The notes beneath the pieces are model-generated. The model saw only the letters and a list, made by a program, of their open reading frames with translations, did not search any database and was not told where the DNA came from. Below, one piece after another: positions 39,986-50,831 of a DNA stretch of 64,000 nt. Each line of letters opens with the position of its first letter. Position 1 is the first letter of the stretch. The DNA comes from Eukaryota sp. TZLM1-RC. Lineage: Eukaryota; Metamonada: BaSk clade. Location: the NCBI GenBank assembly GCA_040285825.1, contig JAUPSS010000003.1:2852001-2916000 (forward strand), in the 5' to 3' direction. Made by a program: the position numbers and the translations under genes.

Positions 39986-42840
39986 CCCATTGCCGTTAGT
40001 GAATCCTTATGTCGTTGGTTGGCTTCGATTGTTGTTGATCATGTTATTTCCAAAAAGCTATCAATTCTGTGAAGCGAAAAGCAATTTTTGATGTAATTAA
40101 ATCTTATTTTCCGGAGCTTTCCAGTTAGTTCTATCACATTTATGGTAAAGAATTAGATTTAATTTGTATTTCATTTGCTCTAAAATCATCTTCTGGTGTG
40201 AAGCAAGGTGATCCATTAGGTCCTTTATTCTGTGGTTCAGCAATTCAAAAAACTGTAGATATCATCAAGCAACAATAACCTTCTCTCAAAATATTTGCTT
40301 ATTTGTATGATATTTCGCTCATTAGTTCATTTAATTTACCGCAGTTGGTTGCTCAAAAAATTGTCAACTTATATGAAAATATTGGGTTTCATCTATATGC
40401 GAGTAAATGCCTTTTGATTGACTATTCTCCTCAAGACCTTGTGATAAGTGAATGTGTTCTTCTTTTCACTAATTTCAGTACTGATGCTTCCAAAATTACT
40501 TGGTTGCTTGTTGGGACATGTATCTCAAATTTTGCATGAATTACAAGGGATTTTGGAAAAAATGAAAAATGAACTTGATTCAATTTCTGCTTTGGATTTA
40601 GAAAAACATATTAGACGATGCCTAAAATTTGGTATACTAGGAGATATCCCATATTTTGAGATCTTTTGCTTTTTGCATAATATTGAATTTTTTTCGATTC
40701 TTTAATTTATTCAAGACAGAATTCTTTGCTGATTTATTGGATGTATATCCAGGAACATCAAAGCATCATTTGATTCATGCAGCAAATTTTGGAGGTGTTG
40801 GTTTTGGAAAATCCTCTGTTTTGTACCAATCAGCTCTTTGAGTGGATGCAATAATTTTGTCAATGAATTTTCTCATAGATTTCCTGAAGATTTTCATTTG
40901 TAACATTAAAATACCAGTGCATTTATGTATGAGTTATCTTCTGAGCCTGAAAAATTGGCACTGCAATTCTGGATCAAATGGTTTTCCCAATCATTTCAGG
41001 AAATTCCGGACCATTCTCTTTTTGACTTGCAATTTTGTTGAAAAAAAACCTTCAGTAAAAATCGTCAAAAAAAATTTAAAGCTTGTATAATGCTTTTAGA
41101 CTTGGCTAGGCTAAGAAAAAAATCGCGCATTTGCAAATCTTTTACAAGATATGTGTGACAGTACATCTTCTGCCTTAGTAACAACTATTGTTCGAACACA
41201 CCGCCACGTGTGATTTCGCAGTGAGTGAAATTTATTGTTAAATGATCAACTTGTTACCCTTAACCAATACATTATAATTAATATTGTCAAACATTGAAAC
41301 TACATAAACACTGTTTAACTACTTTTCCATAACAATTACTTCATCTATCCATTCAGGAAAATCTTACCTTCTTCCTTGGCTGTAGAGGTGTTCCTTCTTG
41401 AGTTGACCATAACAAATGCTACTTGTCCGCCGTAGCCTGTGTCAATATGTTCCTCAACTTCGTGTAAATGCTTCCAAATGCAGACCAGTTTCGTTCTACG
41501 GTAGTTGAGGAGCATACTTTTTTCAATCAATCGCTTCCAATACTCTTGAGCTTACAGTTTCCTAAACCATGTTATTGATACCACAAGTTGCCTATAATTA
41601 CGTCAATTCTCCCCCTAAACAATTTTTTTAATTAAGTCCATAGTGACCCTTTTTTTCTCTATGTATTGGCCATTCATGAAGAGCAAGCTGATATTCTGCT
41701 TCTGAATAAGTCATTTACCTAAAATATTGATAGAACCCATCTAATACAATGGGAGACAATGATTCGAGTTGATTAAGGCAAGAAGGTTCTAAACTATAAG
41801 CTGTGTAATGACTGATCCGAATTGCACTCCCTGTTCTATTCAACACAACATTTTTCAAGTCTTCAGTACTTAAGCTATCAAGAATTCTTAGGGGTGTTTC
41901 TTCTTTCTTAGGGGATGTGCTGTTCAATCTCTGTTAACATTTCGTGCACTTTACTTAACTGTGGACTGTCTTAGCTTGAAAAATTTTGTCCACGATAGGT
42001 TTCCACTGATTTGCAATTGGGATTGTGGAAGACCAAAAGGGATTATTTAATATTTTTCTTTGTGAGATTGTTTACCATCTCTTTGCTTTTTACTCACAAC
42101 CATTCCTCAAGTTTATGGCACTCTCTCAACTTATTCCGTCCGGACTTTGAATGGAGACTTCGTTCCTTTATCTGGCCTGATAGTCTACCTCATAATTTAT
42201 TTGGAAAAGTAGTCGAAAAATTACAACTACTCATTTGTTAAACTGTAAGCATTTTATTACTTTTAGAAGCAAGGTTCATGATGCTATAAGAGACCAATTA
42301 TATTGTATGTGTAAGTCTCATAGAATTGAATCCTTCTTGGAACCTTTGTTGTCAAATCTGTTTGATGCTGAAGATGATTTTCATAAGAATAATAGAGGTG
42401 ATGTCATATTACCAGGATTAGATGGAACTTTCATTTTATTGGATGTAATGTCTGTTGATCCTTGTAATGCCTCAAATGAAAGGCTAGTTAATTCTGAAAT
42501 TCATAATCCTCTTTCAAATGCTGAAAATTTCAAAATCAAAAAATACAATGAACCTTTGTCCAAATTGTCCAGTCAACAGCATGCAAAATACAATTTGTAT
42601 CCATTTGTATTTTCTCAATTTGGTTCACTTGCTCCCACGGTTATACGTTTTTTGGAAGATTTTGAAATGATTGTAAAGAGAAGAACCAACAGAAATTTCA
42701 ACAGATTGTTTTGGTAAGATAGAATTCTTTTTTCTATTATTAAGGACATCTGCTTTCTCTTGGATCTGACTATGAAAGAGTTGCATCTAGTTGTTTTGCT
42801 TTGGGAGAGATGGATTAGTTAAATCTTGATTTATAAGTTG
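39986..42840 (+). pseudogene. old family B-like non-LTR relic, interrupted
   Basis: Plus-strand remnant of the whole RT-to-C-terminus region in broken frames: R-P-I-A-V near 39985, G-V-K-Q-G-D-P-L-G-P-L-F near 40195, Y-D-I-S-L (from YMDDISL) near 40305, and the linker to about 41190. The C-terminal half resumes at 42098, including the open frame 42235-42717 with the RGDV/LDV motifs. An unrelated ~905-bp block sits between. Confidence 0.75.
41193..42097. other. unidentified ~905-bp insertion in the family B-like relic
   Basis: The relic reads up to 'gtaacaactatt' and resumes at 'cacaaccattcctcaag', so acaac-c/t-att may be a target duplication. Inside are two minus-strand frames, 41715-41927 and 41345-41530 (61-70 codons), with no recognised motif. 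The termini (gttcgaacacaccg at left) do not form a clear inverted repeat. Confidence 0.4.
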
Positions 42841-43138
42841 TTTAATGAATAAATATTGATTAAAAAAAGAATTTATGAAACAATTTTCAAAATTTTGAGC
42901 AATTAATTGTTTCGATGCAGGAGAAACAGGTTTCGAAGATGTGCAGAAGACAAAGGCTTTTGTTTTGTTGGCGTTTTAAAAAGATAAATTTAATTAAAAG
43001 TTAAATAAAACTAGAACCATTTAAAGTATTTATGGAAGAACTGAATTATATTTACATCACTATTGTATTTAAAAGAAATGATATTTTATTAAAGAATGAA
43101 TAGTAATATCAAACTCACAACTAAACAAAAAACTAGAA
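42841..43138. other. retrotransposon tail debris, no gene
   Basis: Contains 'gatgcaggagaaacaggtttcgaagatgtg' (near 42915), close to the 3' coding end at 6653-6680, then AT-rich sequence. No gene seen. Confidence 0.4.
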
Positions 43139-44050
43139 CTCAATATCCTCAATACACGCATCAACATCATCAAATCTTTTAAGCGCGCGATTTTCATACT
43201 CTATTCCTAATTGTAACAGTGCTTTGGTTATCATTTCGGGAATTTCTTTAAGTATACTAAAAAATTCTATTGGACCAAAAAATGAAGTTCAACACTTTTC
43301 CTGCTCTTTCCTTTATAAAGCATCTGAAATTTTCAAGAAATTTAATACCAGATATTCCAATGTTACCAAAAAGAAAAACAGCAAATGGAACCAGCTGATC
43401 CTTTACATGCTCAACACGCCCAGCTGAGATAAGGGTTCTTTTTACTTTTTGATGTTTCTCTTTTCAGCAAAGCAAAGTGGAATTTCATCCTTTTTACCAA
43501 AATCAATTGCTTCTTTACAAACATCAACAGTGACAACAGCAACAACTTTGATCACACCATCAGACCCAGGGGTAATCAAAACAGCACAGCGTTTCCCGAA
43601 AGTATTATCGTCTTCATTTTCAGGTGACAATTTACGCACAAGTGGTTCAACAAAAGCTTCAATGTGATGATTTTTGCACGTATCGTATAGTTGGTCTCTA
43701 ACAGTATCGTGAACGTCTGAGCGATATGTAATATCAAATTTACAATCGAATAAATGATTCAGATTGACAAACTGACCACAACGACAAATCAAATCATTTG
43801 GCACACTGCATGGCCACAGAATACACTTTATCCTGAAGGCAGTAGTAAATTCATGATCAATTAACAATAAACTATAAACATTTGGAATCTGGGAAATGAG
43901 ACAACTTGAGCTACTTTCCTTAAGATCAATTAAAAAGTTCGCAAAAACGGGATTTTTTAGCCAAGCCAAGACTTAATCTCCGTCCTAATTGTGAGTTTAT
44001 TTTGCAAATTCTTAAACTCAGAAATTTGGTAAAAATCAACCAAAGGTTTC
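43139..44050 (-). pseudogene. non-LTR retrotransposon family D, C-terminal part
   Basis: The frame 43442-43969 (175 codons) carries C-R-C-G-Q..N-H-L-F-D-C (C-x-C..H..C knuckle), Y-R-S-D-V-H-D-T-V-R-D and the I-E-A-F-V-E-P-L-V block. It then shifts; 43139-43440 still encodes the ending D-V-D-A-C-I-E-D-I-E-F in pieces. It resembles families A and B in layout but not closely in sequence. The RT domain is missing. Confidence 0.7.
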
Positions 44051-44359
44051 AAAACGTTTGATTATGAAATAGTTTCATTGTCACTATTGGAACTCCATTA
44101 GCTATCTTGTCCCACATATACACAGGATGTTTTTACAACTCGCCGACAAAATCACCTAAAGTTGAACAGGTAATGGTTCTTTAATTAAGTAAAATTGAAT
44201 CCTTATATGTTGTAATTGTTGAAAAAAAGCTTCGACGCCAACTTTTTCCCCAAATTTGAACCGTAAAATAAAATCCCTTTGTTATACCTAAAATAGTTGT
44301 GATTTTTGGTCTGGTTTGTTTGGTGTGTATTGGTGTTGAACCAAACTTACAATCAGTAA
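44051..44359. other. no gene seen
   Basis: AT-rich sequence between the family D fragment and a family A 3' end. No coding frame or RNA gene recognised. Confidence 0.4.
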
Positions 44360-44540
44360 ATGGAGAAGGAAATTTAGACTATTTCTGTCTTCGTTTTATC
44401 GGTTTTTACAATCGAATAAGAGAAATATCAGCTAGACAGCAAGCAGATCAAGATTTTGTAGAGGAAATCTTGGTTCAATGATATTTGTCCCATTAGTTAT
44501 GAATTAATTTAATCAAATGTGCATGTTCAATAAATAATAA
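44360..44540 (+). mobile_element. family A 3'-end fragment
   Basis: Encodes R-Q-Q-A-D-Q-D-F-V-E-E-I-L and TGA, then the family A 3' UTR to 'gttcaataaataataaaa'. It is 5'-truncated; target duplications are not clear. Confidence 0.65.
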
Positions 44541-44652
44541 AATTTAATCGAAACAGAATATATCTTTTTGCTTTTTGTTCTCAAAGCAAAACGAAATAGT
44601 CTAATATACAGTTTATTACAACTAATAATAAATATTAACAACTAATAACTAA

Positions 44653-47574
44653 TTACAACTTTTGTGGTGGTGAACTGCAATGATAGCCACTAAGGTCACT
44701 CCTGAAAAGTCTAAAAAAATCAATATTCTTTACTAATTCATATTCCTCTTTGTCTTTAATACGGCATCTCTCCAATGCTAAATTCAATGCAGCAAGGTTG
44801 CTTTTTCTTTGCAAATGACTTATTTTTGGATTGAAAGCTCTTAAACCAAGACTTATCAATAACAATAAAGTTTGCTTTACCCCGAGACCAGGGTACACAA
44901 GGTCTTTTAGCTCATTATTTGTAGTGATTAGGTCAGAAATACGTTGAAAAGGTTCCAAAAACACGTGTTCAATATACTTTCCTATTGGCAGATTATTGAT
45001 AGCATCATTGTCAGCAAAAAGCAATCCATATTCAGGACCACTTGATAGCTTCTTGAAAAACAAAGAGGACAAATGAACGTATTTGAGGGGAAATCTCAAG
45101 AATTCTGTCAAATTCTCTTCATTAAATAAATCGAAAACGTTGCTATTGAACAAAACTAAAAAGGATTGGTCACCCCTTCTCCACAATCCTTTGCTAAGTT
45201 CAACTGGGCATGCGGAATCAAATATGATTGATGATCGAGTGTTACTATTATTAGTAACAACTTGAGGTACTAAAGAGGAAGGTATAGCAAAAAGGGAAAA
45301 TCCTTTAATACACGTGATAAACAGGTCAAAATTAGCAATTGACACGTCACATAAGAGCTTCCCTCCTTCACTTTCCCTGACCTCGACTGTAGACGTCTCC
45401 CTTGGTAGCACCTGATCAGTTAAGGCAAAATGAACACAACATGCAGGAATGGTGACGAAGCTTTGATCTCTAATCAGTTGAAAAGAGTGTAGTTTATTTT
45501 TAACAAAATAGGTCTCAGAAAAAGAGTTGTCGCCATTGATTAATTCACCAGGTTGAAAACGCAATCTGTTCAAAACATCAAGCGAAAAAGATGAAATAGA
45601 TTGGTTCTGGTCAAAAATAAAGAAATCAAGAGACCCCACGTCATCAAAATGATTGATCACGTCAACATTATGACCTACCACCGAAACCTTGAAAGAAAGA
45701 GAGTATTGCTTGACAAGATCAACAACTTTTTCCACCCTGAATCCAGATAAAGTATCCAAATGAAGTAATAATACGTTAGAATCAAAATTAAACAATACTC
45801 CCGCTCTCAGTAGGTCAAAAATAAGGTCAAAATCAGAGACGACCCCACAAGAGTGGTCAAGAGTTTGTTTGACTAACTTGTTTGACGGATTAGTTTTGAG
45901 ATCTTTGACAATGACATCCAGGTTGAGAAACTTTGCCTCCATCGAACAAGCCATCATTTTTGATTGATTAGGGTCTAAAAGGCTCAAAATCAAATCATTT
46001 TTGACCTTTCTATGGGGTTCTTGACGGCTTTTGATCATAAATTTTGGAAATTCACCCGAAAAATCCTTCAAAATTCTGAAGAATGGTTTTAAACTTTGAG
46101 GTTTGAGATTTTTCAAGATAATCCTCCTGGTTTTGAAGCCAAATTCAGAAAAATTGTCCCGACAATGGTCAAATAATTGAGATAAAGATTGAGAAAAAAT
46201 AGCATGCTGAGAAGTCAAATTTTCCTTCAGAATGTCAATCTGCTCATCATGAGCTCTTCTCGATGCTTTAATCCAATCAAAATGATTGATTAGCTCAAAA
46301 TCATCGGAAAGTTTCACATCATTGATTGCTGCAGAGGTTGCCAATCTTCCAAGAAGTGAATTGACATCTTCTTCGAGATATATCAACATTGTAACATCAA
46401 TTACTGAAGAAATCTGACGTAACCAATCATTCGTCCCAATCAAAATTGATTGACCTTCCGAACTGCGGTAAAATGATTTTATTTCATTAGTTGGTGGTGA
46501 TAAAAGCACCAAGTTAAGCTTATTTTCAACTAATTTTCCAACCAAATTTTGATTAACCTTGTCAAAAAACTCTGAATATTTACTGTTGATCTCCTCTTCT
46601 GACAGTTGATCCTTACTGTCTTCCTCATCATTTTGATTGGGATCTGATTGATTGATTGCAGTTAAAAACGTTTTCGAATCACAGTCACTAATCACACTAT
46701 TGTAGTTAATCAATTCAATAGACTTTCCAAAAGTTCGCTTGATTGGACCAAGTAATAACTTAGATTGGGAGTGATTGGAAGTGATGACCAAGACAGTTCT
46801 TTTTGGGGGCTTTATTTTCTTGAATTCTTTCAAAAAAAGATCAGGACTTTCAAGAAATAACTCAGCCATTCTTTTATTATAAAAGGAAAAAAATTGATTG
46901 TTGAATTGGTAGCAAAAGGAAAATTCATGATTCTTGACAATTTTGTTATCAAAAAGCATAGAAACTGGGCAATAACCATTGAATTCAAGTGAATTCTCCT
47001 TGACTTCATCAACTTTGAGCGGAATCACATAATTTTTGACCTTTCCCAAGACTTTTGAAGACCGATAGAACTTACTAAACAGTTTTTCCAATTCCTTTTC
47101 CAATTTTATTACCAAGACAGTATTGGCAAAGGTTTCATGCTTTTTGGTAATACTGTCTACAAATGTGAAAAAGGACTCTGCTTCTTCATTGGGATTAACT
47201 AGTAGAATTACAGGGTTTAAATTAATTAATTCCGGTAATACAGAACTGATGTTATCGAGAGATATGGTGTTGTAGTATAGGCAAATTGATTGATCATCAA
47301 ATTTTGATTGGGGAAGGTTGTCGTGATCGAGCTGTTGATTGACAATCAAGGTGCAATTCAACTGTGAGGATACGATGTGCTGGTCCAACAAATTCAATCT
47401 TGAATCAGGGTCTAAAATCAAATAATTTGATCGATTTGATTGATTGGTTGATTGAGCAGTTTGATTGGTTGCCAGTATGCTACTAATCAACTTATGATTA
47501 CACACGTATTTTACTCGTTTTTCGTCTGGAACATTTGAATCCAACTTAATCAAACCCCCAGGAAACCAATCCAT
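44653..47574 (-). CDS. adenylate kinase 9-like protein, possibly 5'-truncated
   Basis: A 973-codon frame from the first in-frame ATG (47574); the frame is open back to about 47660 without another ATG. It shows repeated AK9-type blocks: C-P-V-S-M-L-F-D-N (~residue 205) followed by F-N-N-Q-F-F-S-F-Y, and C-P-V-E-L-S-K-G-L-W (~800) followed by L-F-N-S-N-V-F-D-L-F, each with an E-F-L/F-L-K-E strand. P-P-K-R-T-V-L-V-I-T-S-N-H-S-Q-S-K marks a nucleotide-kinase start with the P-loop lost. AK9 proteins are long, ciliary, multi-domain adenylate kinases; this one seems catalytically degenerate. A retrotransposon fragment directly abuts the N-terminal end. Confidence 0.5.
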   Translation of the reverse strand: MDWFPGGLIKLDSNVPDEKRVKYVCNHKLISSILATNQTAQSTNQSNRSNYLILDPDSRLNLLDQHIVSSQLNCTLIVNQQLDHDNLPQSKFDDQSICLYYNTISLDNISSVLPELINLNPVILLVNPNEEAESFFTFVDSITKKHETFANTVLVIKLEKELEKLFSKFYRSSKVLGKVKNYVIPLKVDEVKENSLEFNGYCPVSMLFDNKIVKNHEFSFCYQFNNQFFSFYNKRMAELFLESPDLFLKEFKKIKPPKRTVLVITSNHSQSKLLLGPIKRTFGKSIELINYNSVISDCDSKTFLTAINQSDPNQNDEEDSKDQLSEEEINSKYSEFFDKVNQNLVGKLVENKLNLVLLSPPTNEIKSFYRSSEGQSILIGTNDWLRQISSVIDVTMLIYLEEDVNSLLGRLATSAAINDVKLSDDFELINHFDWIKASRRAHDEQIDILKENLTSQHAIFSQSLSQLFDHCRDNFSEFGFKTRRIILKNLKPQSLKPFFRILKDFSGEFPKFMIKSRQEPHRKVKNDLILSLLDPNQSKMMACSMEAKFLNLDVIVKDLKTNPSNKLVKQTLDHSCGVVSDFDLIFDLLRAGVLFNFDSNVLLLHLDTLSGFRVEKVVDLVKQYSLSFKVSVVGHNVDVINHFDDVGSLDFFIFDQNQSISSFSLDVLNRLRFQPGELINGDNSFSETYFVKNKLHSFQLIRDQSFVTIPACCVHFALTDQVLPRETSTVEVRESEGGKLLCDVSIANFDLFITCIKGFSLFAIPSSLVPQVVTNNSNTRSSIIFDSACPVELSKGLWRRGDQSFLVLFNSNVFDLFNEENLTEFLRFPLKYVHLSSLFFKKLSSGPEYGLLFADNDAINNLPIGKYIEHVFLEPFQRISDLITTNNELKDLVYPGLGVKQTLLLLISLGLRAFNPKISHLQRKSNLAALNLALERCRIKDKEEYELVKNIDFFRLFRSDLSGYHCSSPPQKL

Positions 47575-47642
47575 CAAAAGTTCAGAATAACCAAGACTCA
47601 CGTCATCATTTTGAGCTAAGTCTTGAATGACAATTACGTTAT

Positions 47643-48130
47643 TTACGTTACAACAAAAGCTTCAATATGGTGGCTTTTGCACATGGTATACAGTTTGTCT
47701 CTACTAGCATCATGAACAACTGAGCGATATGTAATAGTAAATTTGCAATTAAATACATGATTCAAATTAATAAGCTGACCACAACGACAAATCAAATCAC
47801 TTGGCACACTGCATGGCCACAGAAAACACCTCATCCTTAGGGCAGTTGTCCATTGATGGTCATTTGACAATAAATCATAAACATTTGAAATCTGGGAATT
47901 GAGACAACTTGAACTACTTTCCTTAGAACCAATTCAAACGTTGACAATAACGGGAATCTGTTCTTTAGCCAAGCTAAGACGAACAGTAAAATGCAAGTTT
48001 TTAAAAACTTTTAATGACTTTTTCTGCAATTTGGTGTATGCAAATCTCAAGGAAATTAAACTTCTGGATGGAGTGTCTCGAAAAACGGCAGGCCTAGTTT
48101 TATACTTTTATAGATTCACGTTTAGCCAAA
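47643..48130 (-). pseudogene. family D non-LTR fragment abutting the AK9-like gene
   Basis: The frame 47643-47870 reads F-L-W-P-C-S-V-P-S-D-L-I-C-R-C-G-Q and Y-R-S-V-V-H-D-A-S-R-D, matching the family D copy at 43442-43969. It breaks off at I-E-A-F-V, where the AK9-like reading frame begins. Degenerate upstream parts continue to about 48130. Its own 3' end is missing. Confidence 0.65.
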
Positions 48131-48319
48131 CCTTATAAATGTAACACAGCTGGAAAATTATTCTCCGTCAATTGAGGAAAAATTCGTAACACTTCGTATC
48201 TAAAACGTGGACCCATTTTGGTTCCTATGTATTACCTTATGTTGAGTTATGTTTTTTTTCTACATATAACCGTTTAACTTAAAACCTGGCTGAACGGAGA
48301 TCATTGCTTCTATTCTTTC
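48131..48319. other. likely 5' region of the family A element, no gene
   Basis: AT-rich sequence between a family D fragment and the first family A codons. Nothing else recognised. Confidence 0.35.
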
Positions 48320-48685
48320 TTGTTGATGCCTGAATCAGTTTCTGATTCTAATGGAGTCAAAAGAAAGAACGATAGTCAACAAGATGCTCAAGACGTCCTT
48401 TCCACCTCTCCTCCTCAACCCCTTCTCTCTTCATTTTTGGACAAAAAAAGTTCTGATCAAAAATTTTTAGACAATCACGATGAAAACAAAGTTTGTTCAA
48501 AAACAAAGCCACGCTCCTACAGATGCTCAAAGTGTCGACAACAGGGACATAATGCTCGAACATGCCCCAATGTTGGAAAAAATGATGCGGCAAATTCTGA
48601 AACACAATGTAAAAGAAAATTTATTAGAAGGAAAGAGTCTAAGGTAGAACCCATAAATAATGCTCCACAAATTGTTGCAAAATGA
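48320..48685 (+). pseudogene. family A ORF, N-terminal part (CCHC knuckle)
   Basis: 121 codons with C-S-K-C-R-Q-Q-G-H-N-A-R-T-C, a CCHC knuckle that probably binds the element RNA. The TGA at its end is created by the family B insertion at 48683; before insertion the frame read I-V-A-K directly into P-V-C-N-R at 50832. Confidence 0.75.
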
Positions 48686-50819
48686 TGGAATACGCCCAAT
48701 TGCTGTTGGTGAATCTCTTTCTCGTTTGCTAGCATCAATTGTCTTCGATGGTGTCAAAGACAAAGCTTCCACATTTTTGAATCCTCATCAATTTGGAATC
48801 AAAACAATTGATGGTGCTTCTGTTGCTGCTATTGCCTCTGATACCTTTTTTAATGCAGAGGAAAATAATTTTATTTTTAATCTCGACTTTAAAAATGCTT
48901 TTAATTCTGTAAAGCGAGAAGCAATTTTTGAAGTTATTAAATCTGATTTTCCTGAGCTATCGAGTTTTTTCTACCATTTTTATGGGGAAGAATCAGATTT
49001 AATTTTTAATTCATTTGGTCTTAAATCATCTTCTGGAGTGAAGCAGGGAGATCCTTTAGGCCCATTATTGTTTTGTTTAGCTATTCACAAAACTTTAAAT
49101 ATCATTAAGCAAAAATACCCTTCTATAAAAATAGTTGCTTATATGGATGATATATCCTTGATTGGTTCATTTGATTTACTAGAATTGGTTGCTCAAGAAA
49201 TTGCCGATTCATATGAAAATATTGGGCTTCATCTTAATGCCAGCAAATGCCTTCTGATTGGCTCTTCTGCTCAAGACCTCGTGATAAACGATTCTATTGT
49301 CCCTTTTACTAATTATAGTAGTGATGCTTTTAAGTTCCTTGGTTGTTGGTTAGGAAATGTGCCTCAAATTCAGAATGAATTGCAAGTTATTTTGGAAAAA
49401 ATGAAAATTGAACTTGATTCAATTTCTTCTTTAGATATAGCAAAGCATATTAAATTTTTCATGCTTAAAATTTGCTACACTGGGAGAACAACCCACATTT
49501 TGAGATCTTGTGCTCCTTCCATAGCATTAGATTTTTGTCGTTCTTTTAATTCATTGAGAACAGAATTTTTTGCTGATTTATTGGATGTAGAACCAGGAAT
49601 GTTGAAAAGCCATTTATTTTCTTCAGCAAATTTGGGTGGTATTGGTTTTACTAAATCTTCAATTTTGTGTCCATCAGCATTCTTGGGTGGTGGCAAAAAT
49701 TTTATTTATGAATTTTCTCGTAGATTTCCTGATGATTCTCATCTGTTAGTCCCCAATTGTAGTCCCTATTTGTATGAGTTATCTTGTGAACTTGAAAAAT
49801 TACCGCCACAAATTTGGACCAAATGTTTTCCTCAATCAATTCAAGAAATTCCAAACCGATCTCTATTTAATTTACAGTTTTGCTGTAAAAAGCTTCAACA
49901 AAAATTGTCAAAGATTTTTGAAAGCTTGCATTTTGATGTTAGACTTGGCTTGGCCAAGAAAAAGAATCCCGCTTTTGCAAATCTTTTACAAGATATGTGT
50001 GACAGTACTTCTTCTGCCTTAGTAACAACAATTCCACAAGTTTATGGTACTCTCTTATCCGATTCTGCTTGGACTCTGAATATGAGATTTCGTTCCTTTA
50101 TCTGGCCTGATAATTTACCTCATAATTTAATTTGTAAATGTTCTCGAGAAATTACAACTACTCATTTGTTAAATTGTAAACATTTTATTACTTTTAGAAG
50201 CAAGGTTCATGATGCTGTAAGAGACCAGTTATATTGTATGTGTAAATCTCATAGAATTGAATCCTTCTTGGAACCTCTGTTGTCAAATCTGTTTGATGCT
50301 GAAAATGATTTTCATAAGAATAATAGAGGTGATGTCATATTACCTGGATTAGATGGAAGCTTCATTTTATTGGATGTAATGTCTGTTGATCCCTGTAATG
50401 CCTCAAATGAAAGGCTTGTTAATTCTGAAATTCATAATCCCCTTTCAAATGCTGAAAATTTTAAATTCAAAAAATACAATGAACCTTTGTCCAAATTGGC
50501 CAGTCTACAGCATGCAAAATACAATTTGTATCCATTTGTATTTTCCCTTTTTGGTTCACTTGCACCAACTGCTTTACGTTTTTTGAATGATTTTGAAATG
50601 ATTGTAAAGAGAAGAACTGGCAGAAATTTCAACAGATTGTTTTGGCAAAATAGAATTGTGTTTTCTATTTTTAAGGGGATGTTGAAGATGGTTTCTGATG
50701 CTTTGCTTTCTCTTGGATCTCACTATGAGAGAGTTGCATCTAGTGTTTTTGTTTTGGGAGAGATGGATTTTTTAGATGTTGATTTATAGGTTTAGAATAA
50801 AATTAAATTTTAAAAAAAA
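48683..50819 (+). mobile_element. 5'-truncated family B element with long intact RT frame
   Basis: Inserted in family A with a 12-bp duplication attgttgcaaaa (48671-48682 and 50820-50831) and an A-run before the right copy. The frame 48684-50789 (~700 codons) is uninterrupted: R-P-I-A-V-G-E-S-L-S, F-N-L-D-F-K-N-A-F, G-V-K-Q-G-D-P-L, Y-M-D-D-I-S-L, the thumb/linker, C-K-C..H..C, H-D-A-V-R-D, E-P-L-L, R-G-D-V...L-D-V-M-S-V-D. It is the reference copy for family B here. The first codons of the apparent ORF (M-L-H-K-L-L-Q-N) come from the target. Confidence 0.9.
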
Positions 50820-50831
50820 ATTGTTGCAAAA

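Noticed and set aside
48660-48683. ATG at 48660 as the true start of the family B RT protein
   Set aside because: The first eight codons come from the interrupted family A target; the family B sequence begins at 48683.
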